DNA from: Spongospora subterranea f. sp. subterranea
Lineage: Eukaryota > Endomyxa: Phytomyxea > Phytomyxea > Plasmodiophorida
DNA: 64,000 bases
NCBI GenBank assembly: GCA_049724395.1
Contig: JAUGWO010000068.1
Location: forward strand, 1-64,000
Direction: 5' to 3'
The first letter of the stretch is position 1, and the number at the start of each line of letters is the position of its first letter. Below the pieces are notes generated by a model. That model was not told the DNA's origin. It saw only the letters and a program-made list of their open reading frames with translations, and made no database searches. The position numbers and the translations under genes are program-made. Below, one piece after another: positions 23,987-34,393 of the stretch.

Positions 23987-24979
23987 ATGCGACAAATAGA
24001 GAGCCGATGCCCGTTGGATTCAGGGAAACCCAGACGGCATCCCGCGACCGGGGACCTGTACATCGATCTGGATATCGACAATGAGGACATCGATATCGTG
24101 ACCGAAGAGGAGCTGCTGATGAGCATCGCGATGGTTGGAGCGTTTCCCTATATCGTCAGGGTTCAGAGCCTGTATATTCGGGACGGCCCTTATCCAACCG
24201 ATTTGCTCTGGCAATTCATCAATTCTTGCAATCCGAAGCGTTTATATTTGAGGCATTGCCAAATAGATTCCTTTCGAGCAGTTTTACGAAGTCTGCGCCA
24301 CATCGACATTTCTGGAAATCCGTTGCTCGCGAACGACGAAAATTTACCTTCGATTGTGCGTCTTTTGCCACAGCTTTATCATTTCGGTATGGAACATTGC
24401 GCTTTATCGTGCGACAACCTATCATTGATTGCGTCGTCATTGGCGGATGCACCGGTTTTACGCGAACTCGATCTATCCGGCAGCGAATTCGGCGATGCAG
24501 GAATGAGGATATTAGCCAGATATCTTCCAGACGCCAAGGCCCTGGAGTCAGTCACTTTATCGGAGTGTCAGATTGGACCTGAGGGTGCCAAGGTTCTCGC
24601 ATCCTCAATTCCTTCAGTACCGAATCTCTCAAATCTCGATCTTGAAATGAATCCGATTGGAAATGAAGGCGTCGCCGCAATCTGCGAAACCCTTCACTTA
24701 TCTGGTTCAATTTGCTCCATCAATTTCGCTTTCTGCAACTGCACCCATTTTTCTCAAATTCTCATGAATGCAAGGCCTTGTAGGACGTTGACCGGTTTTA
24801 CAATTACTGGTGGTTTACCTGCTGACGACCCTGTTTTTTCAATGTGCTCCAGAAATACCGACTTCACGCGATCAGAGCAGAGAGTTGCCATGCTTCAGTC
24901 GACAGCGGCGCGAGATTTTGTACATGATCCGGATTTTGACATATGTCTGCTGCGATTTTTGTTTTCATTTTTGATGTGA
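23987..24979 (+). CDS. Leucine-rich-repeat protein (RNase-inhibitor-like repeats)
   Basis: A single open exon of about 330 residues. After an acidic N-terminal part rich in Asp and Ile (IDLDIDNEDIDIVTEEE), LRR units follow: VQSLYIRDG, PKRLYLRHCQI, LRHIDISGNPL, LRELDLSGSEFGDAGMRIL, LESVTLSECQIGPEGAKVLA, LSNLDLEMNPIGNEGVAAI. The G-x-x-G-A-x-x-L/I pattern with about 28-residue spacing is the RI type found in NLRC3-like and RanGAP-like proteins. No second domain is seen. The start at 23987 is the first ATG. The frame is open slightly upstream, so an upstream exon is possible. The C-terminus is hydrophobic (RFLFSFLM). The role is unknown; such repeats bind proteins. Confidence 0.75.
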   Translation: MRQIESRCPLDSGKPRRHPATGDLYIDLDIDNEDIDIVTEEELLMSIAMVGAFPYIVRVQSLYIRDGPYPTDLLWQFINSCNPKRLYLRHCQIDSFRAVLRSLRHIDISGNPLLANDENLPSIVRLLPQLYHFGMEHCALSCDNLSLIASSLADAPVLRELDLSGSEFGDAGMRILARYLPDAKALESVTLSECQIGPEGAKVLASSIPSVPNLSNLDLEMNPIGNEGVAAICETLHLSGSICSINFAFCNCTHFSQILMNARPCRTLTGFTITGGLPADDPVFSMCSRNTDFTRSEQRVAMLQSTAARDFVHDPDFDICLLRFLFSFLM

Positions 24980-25600
24980 ACCCTGCTATCCGATTTCAAT
25001 TGTGGCTCTTTAAGCCTTTGCTGTTGTGCGATTGTGTCAACTCATTGCTGGATTATGGCTCTCGTACAACGGCTAAAGCCTTTGTTCTTCGGCGATTGTG
25101 TTAACTTATTGCTGGCTTGTATCTGATGCCGATGATTCTTCATCGTGGCGCCGTGGCCGTTATCTCTATATTGCTGTCCTCAAAGTTCAGTTACCTGAAG
25201 TTCTGTGTTTTCAAAAACATTGCTCTATTGAGTGAAACAAGACCAAGCCATTTTTTTGTTCATTTATAATTCTTCATGGGCGGGGACTGTTTGGTTGAGT
25301 CCAAAAATTATTTAAACATATGTACACTTGTAACAGAGCGGACGTTATTATAGTTGGTTGATATCGGTAGACTTTGACAAAATTACCTTACTCCAAGTAG
25401 TACTGTTGCTCGAAATTTCGAAGCTCTAGGCTGAGGAAACAAGGGTGCACCTCAAAGCTTGTAATCAGTCCCGACGGAAAATTATCTGACCCGAGCCCAC
25501 CCTTTGTCAACCTCTCAATGTAGAATGCGAATTAGTTGACCTTGAGCCAAGAGGAAGTCTACAACAAGGAAACGTTGATGATTTCTTCAAACTTGACTAC
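24980..25600. other. Intergenic with a short tandem duplication
   Basis: Two related stretches of about 55 bases at roughly 25010-25120 share GCGATTGTGT, AACT(C/T)ATTGCTGG and neighbouring bases. Nothing coding is recognised. Confidence 0.5.
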
Positions 25601-25610
25601 CGTTATGGCC

Positions 25611-26824
25611 CCATTTTCACGCGCTAAAAACTGTATATTTGCGTGCGGGATTTCATGGCGATTCTGTCGATGTGCAGATCATGGTGCTGTTATTTTTTAT
25701 TGCTTCACAATCATAGTTTTGTCATTGACGTGTCCCCGAGTTTATCCCATTCCCATCGTCAAGATGCCAAGCGGAAAAATACTCTACACAATCAAAGAAA
25801 TCAAAATATTGTCAGAGAGGCTTACGCACATGAAAGAACATTGAAGCAACAGCCAAACGTGACAAGATTCAACCGAATCAAATTCGGGCATGGAAGTTTT
25901 CGATGAACATCAACGAGGGTTTGGGCAAGACCAGAAAGTCGGCCGCGCCTCGCTTTAAACATCCAGAGCTTTACATAAGCTTGTTATCCTATTTCCACCA
26001 GCTTCGCGATCGGGACATTGCTGTCTCAGTTACAATGTTATGCAGGGAGGCAAGAACGTTGGAAGTTTTCAATAGTCTGTTCCTGTTTTTCTCACGTTGT
26101 TCATGTAGATTGGAAGCAAGTTTTGTGGGCAATAACGACGCTGCCCTTCGGCAAAGAATCGTTAATCGAAGACGAACACACATTGCCCAAAATACCCGCT
26201 GTAACGCGGATGCGGAACAAGATTTCGTGTTTTGTGTAAATGAGTACATTGATATGATGAGAATCTCCATCCTTCATCGTAAATATTGATGAAACCAACG
26301 TTGACTGGTCACGTTGTCCCTCAGAGGCAACCGAACAGTAACTGTCAAAGGCACAGAATGCAGTTATCGCTGTAGAGCGAAATGTCCAACCTTCTTGCTT
26401 CCCTGCATAACATTGTAACTGAGACAGCAATGTCCCGATCGCGAAGCTGGTGGAAATAGGATAACAAGCTTGTGGAAAGCTCTGGATGTTCAAAGCGAGG
26501 CGCGGTCGACTTTCTGGTCTTGTCCAAACCCTCGTTGATGTTCATCAAAGACTTCCATGCCCGAGTTTGATTCGGTTGAATCTTGTCACGTTTGGCTGTT
26601 GCTTCAATGTTTCTTTCGTGTGCGTAAGCCTCTCTTTGTTTTTATTTGATTGTGTAGAGTATTTTTTCCGCTTGGCATCTTGACGATGGGAATGAAATAA
26701 ACTCGGGGACACGTCAAAGACTCAAACTACGATTATGAAGCAATCGTAAATTAGCAGCACCATGATCTGCACATCGACGGAATCACCATGAAATCCCGCA
26801 GGCAAATATTACCGCGTGAAAATG
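25611..26824. mobile_element. Foldback-type element: long inverted repeat with ~450-bp arms
   Basis: The left arm (about 25611-26062) and the right arm (about 26376-26824) are reverse complements at roughly 90 percent identity by eye. Both outer ends are the 12-mer CATTTTCACGCG or its complement. Both arms carry the same small frame (INEG-L-KTRKS, then FHQLRDRDIAVSVTMLCREA), one on each strand. The central loop of about 310 bases has a further short coding-like frame. Foldback transposons or an inverted duplication would give this structure. I do not recognise the encoded peptide. Confidence 0.8.
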
Positions 26825-27325
26825 ATGAGTTGAATGAAGTCACAGACCTTCTTCTTTGTGCATTAGGCTTCCTTCATCGCAAAATCAAGCTATATGCAAT
26901 GACAATGAGCATGATGTTGTCATCCATCCCTCGCCAACCTCAACCTAGCTCACAACCAACACTGCGTCACGACGGGGAAGGATACAGTTATCGCCGGGGA
27001 TCCTTCTATCACCTAAGCACAGCTGTCGCTTGTTCAAACCAATTTTGGTGGTTAACCTGTGTATCTTGGGATACGCAGGGTCATGGCGCAGGGCTTCTGC
27101 CGGATCAACTGTGGTTGCTTAGGTGATACAAGGATCCCCGGCGATAATTGTATTTTTCCCCGTCGTGACGCAGTGTTGGTTGTGAGCTAGGTTGAGGTTG
27201 GCGAGGGATGGATGACAACATCATGCTCATTGTCATTGCATATAGCTTGATTTTGCGATGAAGGAAGCCTAATGCACAAAGAAGAAGGTCTGTGACTTCA
27301 TTCAACTCATCATTTTCACGCGGTA
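26813..27325. mobile_element. Second palindrome sharing a border with the first (~205-bp arms)
   Basis: The left arm (about 26813-27020) and the right arm (about 27117-27325) are nearly perfect reverse complements with a spacer of about 95 bases. The left arm starts at the same CGCGTGAAAATG that ends the preceding foldback. The right arm ends with its complement. A partial third copy of the arm sequence (CAGTGTTGGTTGTGAGCTAG onward) lies at 27328-27402. Confidence 0.85.
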
Positions 27326-27431
27326 ATCAGTGTTGGTTGTGAGCTAGGTTGAGGTGGTGAGGGAGGGATGACAACATCGTGCTCATTGTCATTGCATATA
27401 GACGCCATAACCAAACTTGACAACTGAATGG

Positions 27432-27963
27432 GCCTACAGAAAACACTGGCCAAACTGCGGCCAGTTAGTGTGGCCAGTGTTTTCTGTAGGCCGGCGGTAG
27501 GGTGCGAATTAACCGGCCGCAGTCACTGGCCTGATTGATCAAAGTAGGCCAGCGATTGCGGCCAGTTAATTCACACCCTAACTGTTATCCAGGCAATCAC
27601 CAGGCCAGTATGTGCGGCCAGTGAATTCTGTCACACCCTAGTTAGGGTGTGATGGGGTGCGGTACAGATTGATCGAAACTGTGCGCAGCCCGTCTGTGGA
27701 TACACTGAGCGAAACACTGCCATACACTGTACAATTGATCGACAATTGATCGAGATCGAAAATTGATCGAAGCTGTGGGCAGCCCGTCTTTGGATGCACT
27801 GGGTTCTTTCAAATCCTGTGCGACTGACCGATGATGGAATTTAATCGAGGACGTGATTTTCGGCTATTTTTCCCACGACGGGTGTTGATCAATCAGGCCA
27901 GTGACTGCGGCTGGTTAATTCACACCCTATGGCCAGTTAGTGTGGCCAGTGTTTTCTGTAGGC
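27432..27963. mobile_element. Non-autonomous TIR element, 532 bp, with a nested second TIR pair
   Basis: The outer inverted ends are GGCCTACAGAAAACACTGGC (27432 onward) and its complement ending at 27963. A 34-bp sequence GGCCAGTTAGTGTGGCCAGT..., ending CTGTAGGCC, occurs as a direct repeat at 27460-27493 and 27930-27963. Between these repeats lies an inner element of about 432 bases (27498-27929) with ~44-bp TIRs beginning TAGGGTG(C/T)GAATTAAC. No coding capacity is seen. The inner TIR looks hAT-like to me, but that is inference. Confidence 0.75.
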
Positions 27964-28883
27964 CCCAAAACAACGGTGGCATCTGTCGGAGCTAAATTAT
28001 TACGGTAAGTTTACTCAGAATTAGAATCGAGAATGCCCAATTTGCTGGAGCCTCAAACAGAGGTTTTTTATCGGTTGCTGGGGCAATCCCTCAGCTTAGC
28101 CAATTTGACCTTGTATTCCGAGCAGATTTGAAGACTCACCTATGACTAAAGATGACGAAACTTGAAAAACTATTAAAGCGTAACTTAACTACAATAACGA
28201 ACAACCTTGATCAAATTCAATATCGATATGTCAACATTACCGATCATGCAATTGGCAGCAAAAAGCCAAGACCTGAACTAGGTTGTTTGTCGGAAAGTGG
28301 AGCGACACCCTGTAAGCCAAGTGAAGCAACACAATTCTAGTCAGCGATATCGTAGAAATTTGGATGTTGTGGTGAGCTAAGCAAAATCAATATGCGGCTG
28401 CGCCTCATGAAATCCATCACAACACAATTCCGTCAATGCCACGTCAAACACAATGGCAATTACCCACAAAGGCGCTTCTCAAAACGCCATTATCGCCACC
28501 CAACAGCTTGATTAGGTGCGCTGAATAGCTGGAAAATCGATTTGTAGTTTGGAAATCAGGCCACGTTTTCAAAGCTCAGCAGCACCAATTCTGGGTTTCT
28601 CGAACGGTTCGCGAATCTGAAGTTTCCTTGAAAGGGTTCGCAGGGTAGAACGTGTTATAAAATCCCTGCAATGACACTTGTTTGGGAGGTTCATGGCGAT
28701 ACTCTTTGTGGATCGAGAGCGCTGATAGTATCGACGAAGAGATTTTTCCCGCGATCCATTTGATGAATGTCGAGATTCAGACCGATCCAACGGTAAATGG
28801 TGAACGACCAACGATCGTTCAGCAGAAAACAGTGGAAGAGCAGCGGTACTACTTCCTGATTATCGTACCTGAACCGAGTTTCA
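27964..28883. other. Intergenic, nothing firmly identified
   Basis: Short frames at 28152-28340 (+) and 28682-28927 (+, partly entering the next element) show no family resemblance I trust. The stretch lies between two transposon relics and is probably repeat-derived. Confidence 0.35.
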
Positions 28884-28885
28884 TA

Positions 28886-29392
28886 CTCCCTCCGTCCCAT
28901 AAAGTCTGGTCGGTACGGTGGGATTAAGGCGAGATTTTGGACATGGCGCCATTACGGTTGCTCAATAGAGAGCTTTTATTTCCGCCCACAGTTTAAATAA
29001 TGATTGTCGGTTGTGAAACTGAAAAAAGGGGGAGATGCCCAAGCAAGCAAACATGTAGTATTGAGCAACGAACAGCGCCAGGGGATATATCAGTTGCTTC
29101 TGACAAAATTGCGAAACAGGAAGCATTGCATGACTTAAACTATGCAAATGGGTGGAGGGATCGATTACAAGATCCCTCACATGGGCAAAGAGCTTTTAGA
29201 GCGTAGTAATTCCCTCCCAGCCACTCTCAAAGTTGACCAAGCGTTAATGAAAAGAGAGAGAGAATTAATAAAAAATCATGCATAATCGGTGGGACGAGCT
29301 GCAGTAAAGAAATGACTGGATTTCGTATCGATCAGACTTTTTGGGACAAAACGAAAAGTGCGTTCCGACCAGACTTTATGGGATAGAGGGAG
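28886..29392 (+). mobile_element. Stowaway-like MITE, internally deleted mariner derivative
   Basis: The terminal inverted repeats are 32 bp with three mismatches. The left begins CTCCCTCCGTCCCATAAAGT and the right is the complement of CTCCCTCTATCCCATAAAGT. TA dinucleotides flank both ends (28884-28885 and 29393-29394), the target duplication of Tc1/mariner elements. Inside, the plus strand still encodes the transposase beginning (LSNEQRQGIYQLLLTKLRNR near 29060) and the transposase end (GGGIDYKIPHMGKELLERS near 29150), with the catalytic middle missing. The ending resembles the GGGNNYRIPH block of the transposase at 0.2-1.4 kb. The first 14 bases match the plant Stowaway terminus as I remember it. 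Confidence 0.9.
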
Positions 29393-29459
29393 TAATTCAC
29401 AAACAATTTTTGAACTTTTGGTGGAAAGAACACCGCAATTGCTGGAACCGCCCTATTTA

Positions 29460-30271
29460 TCACTTGATTTTCTTCTCGATCTGGGTCTCAGACGTCCTGG
29501 AAAGATCGTCAAATGAAACGGCCCCGGGGCAGGACATGACGGCCTCGTATTCGAGTTTGACAATATCATGGACGTGAGCGCAATCTCTGATTCTTAACCG
29601 GCGACCGAGGGACGACCGCTGGAGGAAATCGAACAGTTTGGGGCGGACCAAGAGCACGATGAACAGGTGCCACGCTAGCGCAAGCGCCATTCCGATCAGG
29701 GCACCTGCTACGATCTGATCGACGGAATGAACCTTCATGTGAACTCTGAGATTACAGAGAACGGGTCAGACCAGGGCGAATTGCTTGAAGGGCGACGCGA
29801 ACAACCTAGACCATGCCACGATCGTGGCCGTGATGAATAGACCCAGCGAGATCGATGCCTTGGTGAATCGCGTGCGTTCTGCCGCCATCACGATCAACGT
29901 TCCGTACGTGGCGACAAAAAACATGAACTGGGAGTGGTCGGAAGGCATTCCATAACCGGAACGGAGCGATTCTATGGAGTTTACAGGAATTACTTGGGTA
30001 AGTCCCATAATTAGCACAAAGGCTTGTGCGAACATCAGCTACCAAAAGGTCTCGGATGTTTGAGTATCTTCTTCAACACGATATTGGACAGCGTACAGAG
30101 AATGATGCCCGTGCCGAACATCAGCGTCTGCAGGTCGCGCCGGGACACGAACAGGGTGAGCACGGCGACGCCGATGGCCAGCGGGAGCAGCGACGAATAG
30201 GCCAGCAGCAAGCTGACCAGACTTCCCTGCGTGTACCACAGGTACGTCAGGTCAACGACCACCAGCGCCAT
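29460..30271 (-). CDS. DOLPP1: Dolichyldiphosphatase (PAP2 family)
   Basis: An ER membrane enzyme that removes a phosphate from dolichyl diphosphate and recycles the carrier for N-glycosylation. Starting at 30271 gives MALVVVDLTYLWYTQGSL, matching the DOLPP1 start; an ATG 15 bases upstream is also in frame. Four hydrophobic segments are visible. The PAP2 signatures are KKILKHPRP, YGMPSDHSQF (motif 2 with the catalytic His) and AWSRVHMKVHSVDQI (motif 3). Two introns join in frame: GTAGCT..CCATAG after the codons for HPRPF, and GTTGTT..TCTCAG inside the SR-V of motif 3. The tail IRDCAHVHDIVKLEYEAV matches the family C-terminus, and the stop is at 29460. Length is about 230 residues, usual for DOLPP1. 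Confidence 0.92.
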
Positions 30272-30393
30272 GACGTTTCGCGCCAATCTATGGCAAATTT
30301 CCCCCGTTACTGGCTCTATGTCGGTGACGGCGTAACAAACGCTGAGCGCGGACTCCGCCTGTTTACAGGACCCCAGTGCCTCGAAAAATGAAT

Positions 30394-31000
30394 TTACTTT
30401 GCAAGCAGATCCTCGCGCTTATTGGCAGTTATTGTGTGTTTCAAATTGATTGTTTGCTCTGTGGAATATTGAAAGCGTCGATCTCGACGAACAAACTTCA
30501 ATGTTTTTGAGATGATATGAAAACGGTGTTGTCGATTGGAGTCAGTTGTGACAAACGCAGCCAACTCTCTCATCCAGCGTCTCGACTTAGGACCCACTGA
30601 GCAAAAGTCAGCGGAATTCCGTCCAGGGACATTTCCCAGAGATACATTTCGTCAGGTTCTGGCGTCGTAATGATGGGTTTTCCATGTAATCATACAGCCG
30701 CAGCGAGATCGTCGACGCGTCCTGCGCAAGTGATATTTTGGCAATTTGGGTTTCATCGCTTTTACACCAACTCCAACGCGAATTCGTCGGCTTTCAGTTT
30801 GAGGACGCGCGCTGTTTACGGTGCACTGAAGAACCGTTCCATTGTCGACGATCCACATTCCCCGACTTTCTATCCTTGTCCAAGACGGCCAGCTCAGTTG
30901 ATGATGGGAACAGGGCAGACGTCAAAAAATGATTTGAAAAAATACGGCTAAGACCAATTTTTGAACGCGACCGTTCGAAACGGTTTTCTAAGTACTTCAA
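30394..31000 (-). CDS. Possible small unidentified gene
   Basis: Between dolichyldiphosphatase and GPAT the minus strand has several coding-like stretches: LAVLDKDRKSG near 30890, VLKLKADEFALEL near 30790, STISLRLYDYMENPS near 30710, and PDEMYLWEMSLDGIPLTFAQ near 30630. A 46-base GTGTAA..GCGCAG intron would join the second and third in frame. I recognise no family and the model is weak. Its existence as one gene is inference. Confidence 0.3.
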
Positions 31001-31152
31001 CTCATCAACCCAAATCTTCTAAAGTCACCGAATGACGTTGGTGCAATCTGGGGTTGGGAGGCAAAAATTTCGTTCCGGATAAGTGTACACATTTATATTG
31101 AGCGAAAGAAAGATAACCTACTTTCACAATAGATAATCAAAGCGGCAAACAT

Positions 31153-32860
31153 TCACGTTTTGGTAACTCTCCGTTCCCTAATCATGGCACCAGCTTCGTG
31201 GTTACTATCTGGCTGAAAATCGGTCTCGCCTGAAACCAGCTTCTTCAACACGCTTTCGGCAAAAATCTGCTGACGTTTTTGCAAAAATCGGCTCGACGGG
31301 ACCAGATACTTCATATATCCATCCCAGTCTACATTCTTCAGTCCAGCCATGTGGGCAATGGACGCTTTGACGCGGGCCGCGAACTGAATCGGGGTTTCGT
31401 TCTCGCCGATGGACGTCGGCGGAAGAAACCAGACGTCCCCTACCACCGCCCACCTCGTCATCAGATGGAACAGGTGCATATGGAACGGTTGAGCACGCGA
31501 ATTCCAGAACGCATCCACGAACTGCTTGTCGTATTTGATGGCAATCGGGCATATCTCCGCTCCCATGTCGAAAATCTGGATCAACGTTAACTACCAAATA
31601 CAAGGGCAAGCAACATATCGCTTACCCCTTTTTTGAATTGGACACAGTACTCGTTGTTAACGCACGTGCCTTCGGGGAAGATTAAAAGCCTGTTCCCTGC
31701 GGGATTTCGAATATGGTCCTTGATTCTATCAAAACTGATCAGGGACGCACAAGCTGGACGGCTGGAAGCGTACCGATTAGCAGTAATTGAGCGGTCTTTG
31801 ATCTCGGCACGCTGGAACCATATACAGTCGAGAGAGGACAAAACGTGGTCTTGGAAAAACGCCACCCATCCAGCGTGATGCTGTCCAACTACACTGAACG
31901 GGGCCTGCTGCAAGAGGACAATAACGTCGATCATGCTGGTATGATTGGCAGCGTAAATCTGACTAGCTTTGCGTTCTGGGAGTTTTCCGTGAAACCGTAT
32001 CAAACCGGTCCATGAAAACACAAACGAACATGCCAGAAACATGATGCACTTTCCCTGTTCGAGACCTTAAAGCAAACGACAAAAACAAAACGCTATAAGA
32101 GATTACGTGAAAGAGAGCGCGACGTTCGCCTTTGAACAAAACATAACCAAATAGGAACGCGATCGCAGTTAAGAGCATGGCCACAATTAGTGCCACGAAC
32201 CTAACTGGAGTTGAAAACACGTCCGGTTCCACGTAAAAAAAAAGTACCTTAGTGGAAACAAGATTCCGTATCTGATTAAAACGCCAAGACACCAGACGAT
32301 ATAGAGAGTTGGTGTCCAGTTCCAAGAGCAAACGGGACTAGTCTGGAAACATTTATGGAACCCATCCTAAACGACCATGGTCTGCGTTGGAAACAAAAGT
32401 ACACTCGCATACCAACCTCAACAACGAGGGACATCCCGTCGCCAAGAAACGGCAGCATATCAGCGAGAGCGAATCTAAGCGAACAAACTCAGTGGCAAGC
32501 ATCGCAAAATCGACGTAATAATGATCAGATCCATTAAACGTTGAAGGTAGTAATTTACCCTTTCTGTTGTTTACGATCAATAGCGGCCAACAGCACGGAT
32601 TCCATTTCCATTTGCATTTTCATTCGATCAGAATTTGAGGGGCCTTCTACAGCAAAACTTGATAGATCGAATGTGCTAGTTCTAAACTGAGACAACGAGC
32701 CCAAATATCAGAACTGACGCGCCGACCTCTGATTTCTCTCAATAATCGACGCCATCATTTGGCTCTGGGAATGGGATCGTCCTCGTTTCATTGCATCCAC
32801 AGCCATATCGGCGCTGGCCGGGCGTACCAGGCTAACCCGATTCACTGAATTCACAGCCAT
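31153..32860 (-). CDS. Glycerol-3-phosphate acyltransferase, GPAT3/4/GPAT9 type
   Basis: This ER membrane enzyme makes lysophosphatidic acid from glycerol-3-phosphate and acyl-CoA, the first step of glycerolipid synthesis. The core reads IYAANHTSMIDVIVL (NHxxxxD catalytic motif), CIWFQRAEIKDR, RLLIFPEGTCVNN (the FPEGT substrate motif), ICPIAIKYDKQFVDAFWNS and a WAVVGDVWFLPP region, all closest to plant GPAT9 and animal GPAT3/4. Hydrophobic segments lie upstream near 32160-32220 and 32010-32050. N-terminal exons include QMMASIIERNQ joined in phase to TSTFDLSSFAVEGPSNSDR by a GTCGGC..GTTTAG intron, then MESVLLAAIDRKQQKG. The start at 32860 is my best choice; a further upstream Met at 33043 is also open. 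Stop at 31153-31155. It is divergent from the UBE2J gene, about 420 bases away. Confidence 0.9.
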
Positions 32861-33281
32861 AGCCAAAACGCCCTCGGGATGGTTTCGGCTTTGGTTGTGG
32901 TTCTTTTTCGATTGTGTAAGTGCGTCGCAGACCGTGTACGCAACTTGTGTATTCCGCCGCAGAGTTCCACGTCTAAAGTAACCTTTGCGCGCATTATTGT
33001 CGTCATTTCGACTGTCAACCCAGACAAACGCGCAGTGGCGCAACTACCAAGTCAATACAGCCAAATTTCGGTAACAAGAGCCAAGTCATTTTCGCGGAAA
33101 ACCTGAGTTGTCTGCTCGCACTTCGCGAGTACAGTACACCACTAACTAGCGCAACTGTCTGATTGCGCGGTCTGGGAATGACTGAGACTATGTGGCGCAA
33201 CAATTCAATTGGACAGTCCACAACAATCGCGTCACTTTATTGCATTCACTGCGATTGGGTTTTTCTTCGCCATTGTCACAA

Positions 33282-34393
33282 ATGTCGATTGCCGAGGCGT
33301 CACCAGTTGCCGGTGGATCGTATTGTCTGCATCGTTATTTTTCGTGGTCAATAACGGCTGCGTTCGATCTTTAGGAAAACGATCGAATGCTGTTAAACGC
33401 ATCATGCAGGAGCTGAGAGAGCTCCAGGAGAACACCACAGATGAGTTCATGGCTCAACCGCTGGACGACAACCTGTTCGAATGGCATTTCTCGATTCGCG
33501 GTCCTAGAGACAGTGAATTCCAGGGCGGTATCTACCATGGGAGGATAATGCTGCTGTAAGCGCGCTCAAAACACATTGCCAACCATTCGCGAACTGAGTT
33601 CTGCCCCCTTTTTTTCGTTTTCCACCGTTTCCAGTTGTCCAAAATCATCCTGAGTGTCGATCGCAGGCCCAGCGATTACCCGTTTCAGCCACCCGATCTG
33701 ATGATGCTAACGGTGAGCGCACACCGATCAGCCTTTGACTCTCAAACCCTAATCGTTCATTATTCAGCCCTCGGGGCGATTCGAAATCGGCAAGAAAATA
33801 TGTCTCAGGTGATCTTGCCCTTTCTCGTTCGTGTTTTTTTTTCTGAAATTTCCTGTTTTTTGCCCTAGCATTTCAGGGTTCCACCCGGAACATTGGCAGG
33901 TTTGTCGCCGAGCAAGTCTAAAATCTGGATTTCATTGTTGTTGAACACTGTCGATTTTTTTTTTCAGCCTTCTTGGAGCATTCGCACGTTATTGGTGGCG
34001 CTCATTGCGTTCATGCCAACCGATCCGCAAGGTGCCATCGGGTCGCTCGACTACTCCAAGGAAGAGCGCAAACATTTCGTCGAACACAGCCGCTCCTGGT
34101 CGTGCTCCGGTTGTGGTTCATCCAATGCCACGTGTTTTCGCGACCTTGACCCTGAAACCGACACATCCTTTCTGCCCGATTCGCCGATCGACGGCCCGAC
34201 TGCAGACCCGTTATTGGCCGGCGCTGAGTCGCCCATCGCGGTTCCGGAGCCGGATCCAGTCACTGATTCGGAACTGTTGGTTCCCACCAGCCTGAGTGCG
34301 GCGTCCCGCGAAGACATCATGTGGACGTCGTTGACGCTGGCGTTGGTGTTTGGAATCGTCGCCATCATGATCAAGAAACTGATCTCGTCATAA
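33282..34393 (+). CDS. UBE2J: Ubiquitin-conjugating enzyme E2 J-type, tail-anchored (UBC6-like)
   Basis: An ER-associated-degradation E2. A first exon of 31 bases (MSIAEASPVA plus one base, 33282-33312) joins through GTGGAT..CTTTAG to KRSNAVKRIMQELRELQ, the canonical UBE2J start. This beats the longer open frame running upstream. The UBC fold follows: DNLFEWHFSIRGPRDSEF, YHGRIMLL, DYPFQPPDLMMLT, GRFEIGKKICLSISGFHPEH and WQPSWSIRTLLVALIAFMPT. ICLSISGFHPEHW is produced only if the acceptor is CCCTAG, with the active-site Cys in KICLS. Five short introns fit GT-AG. The C-terminal linker is Pro/Glu-rich and ends in a single membrane segment (WTSLTLALVFGIVAIMI) with a short basic tail, the tail anchor typical of UBE2J/Ubc6. 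Stop at 34391-34393. Confidence 0.93.

Noticed and set aside
27498-27660. Telomere-like repeats (TAGGGTG, CACCCTA)
   Set aside because: They are the ends of terminal inverted repeats and not tandem arrays.
33178-33370. Long N-terminal extension of UBE2J with hydrophobic residues
   Set aside because: A 31-base first exon with a clean GT-AG intron yields the canonical UBE2J start, and the extension has no family support.
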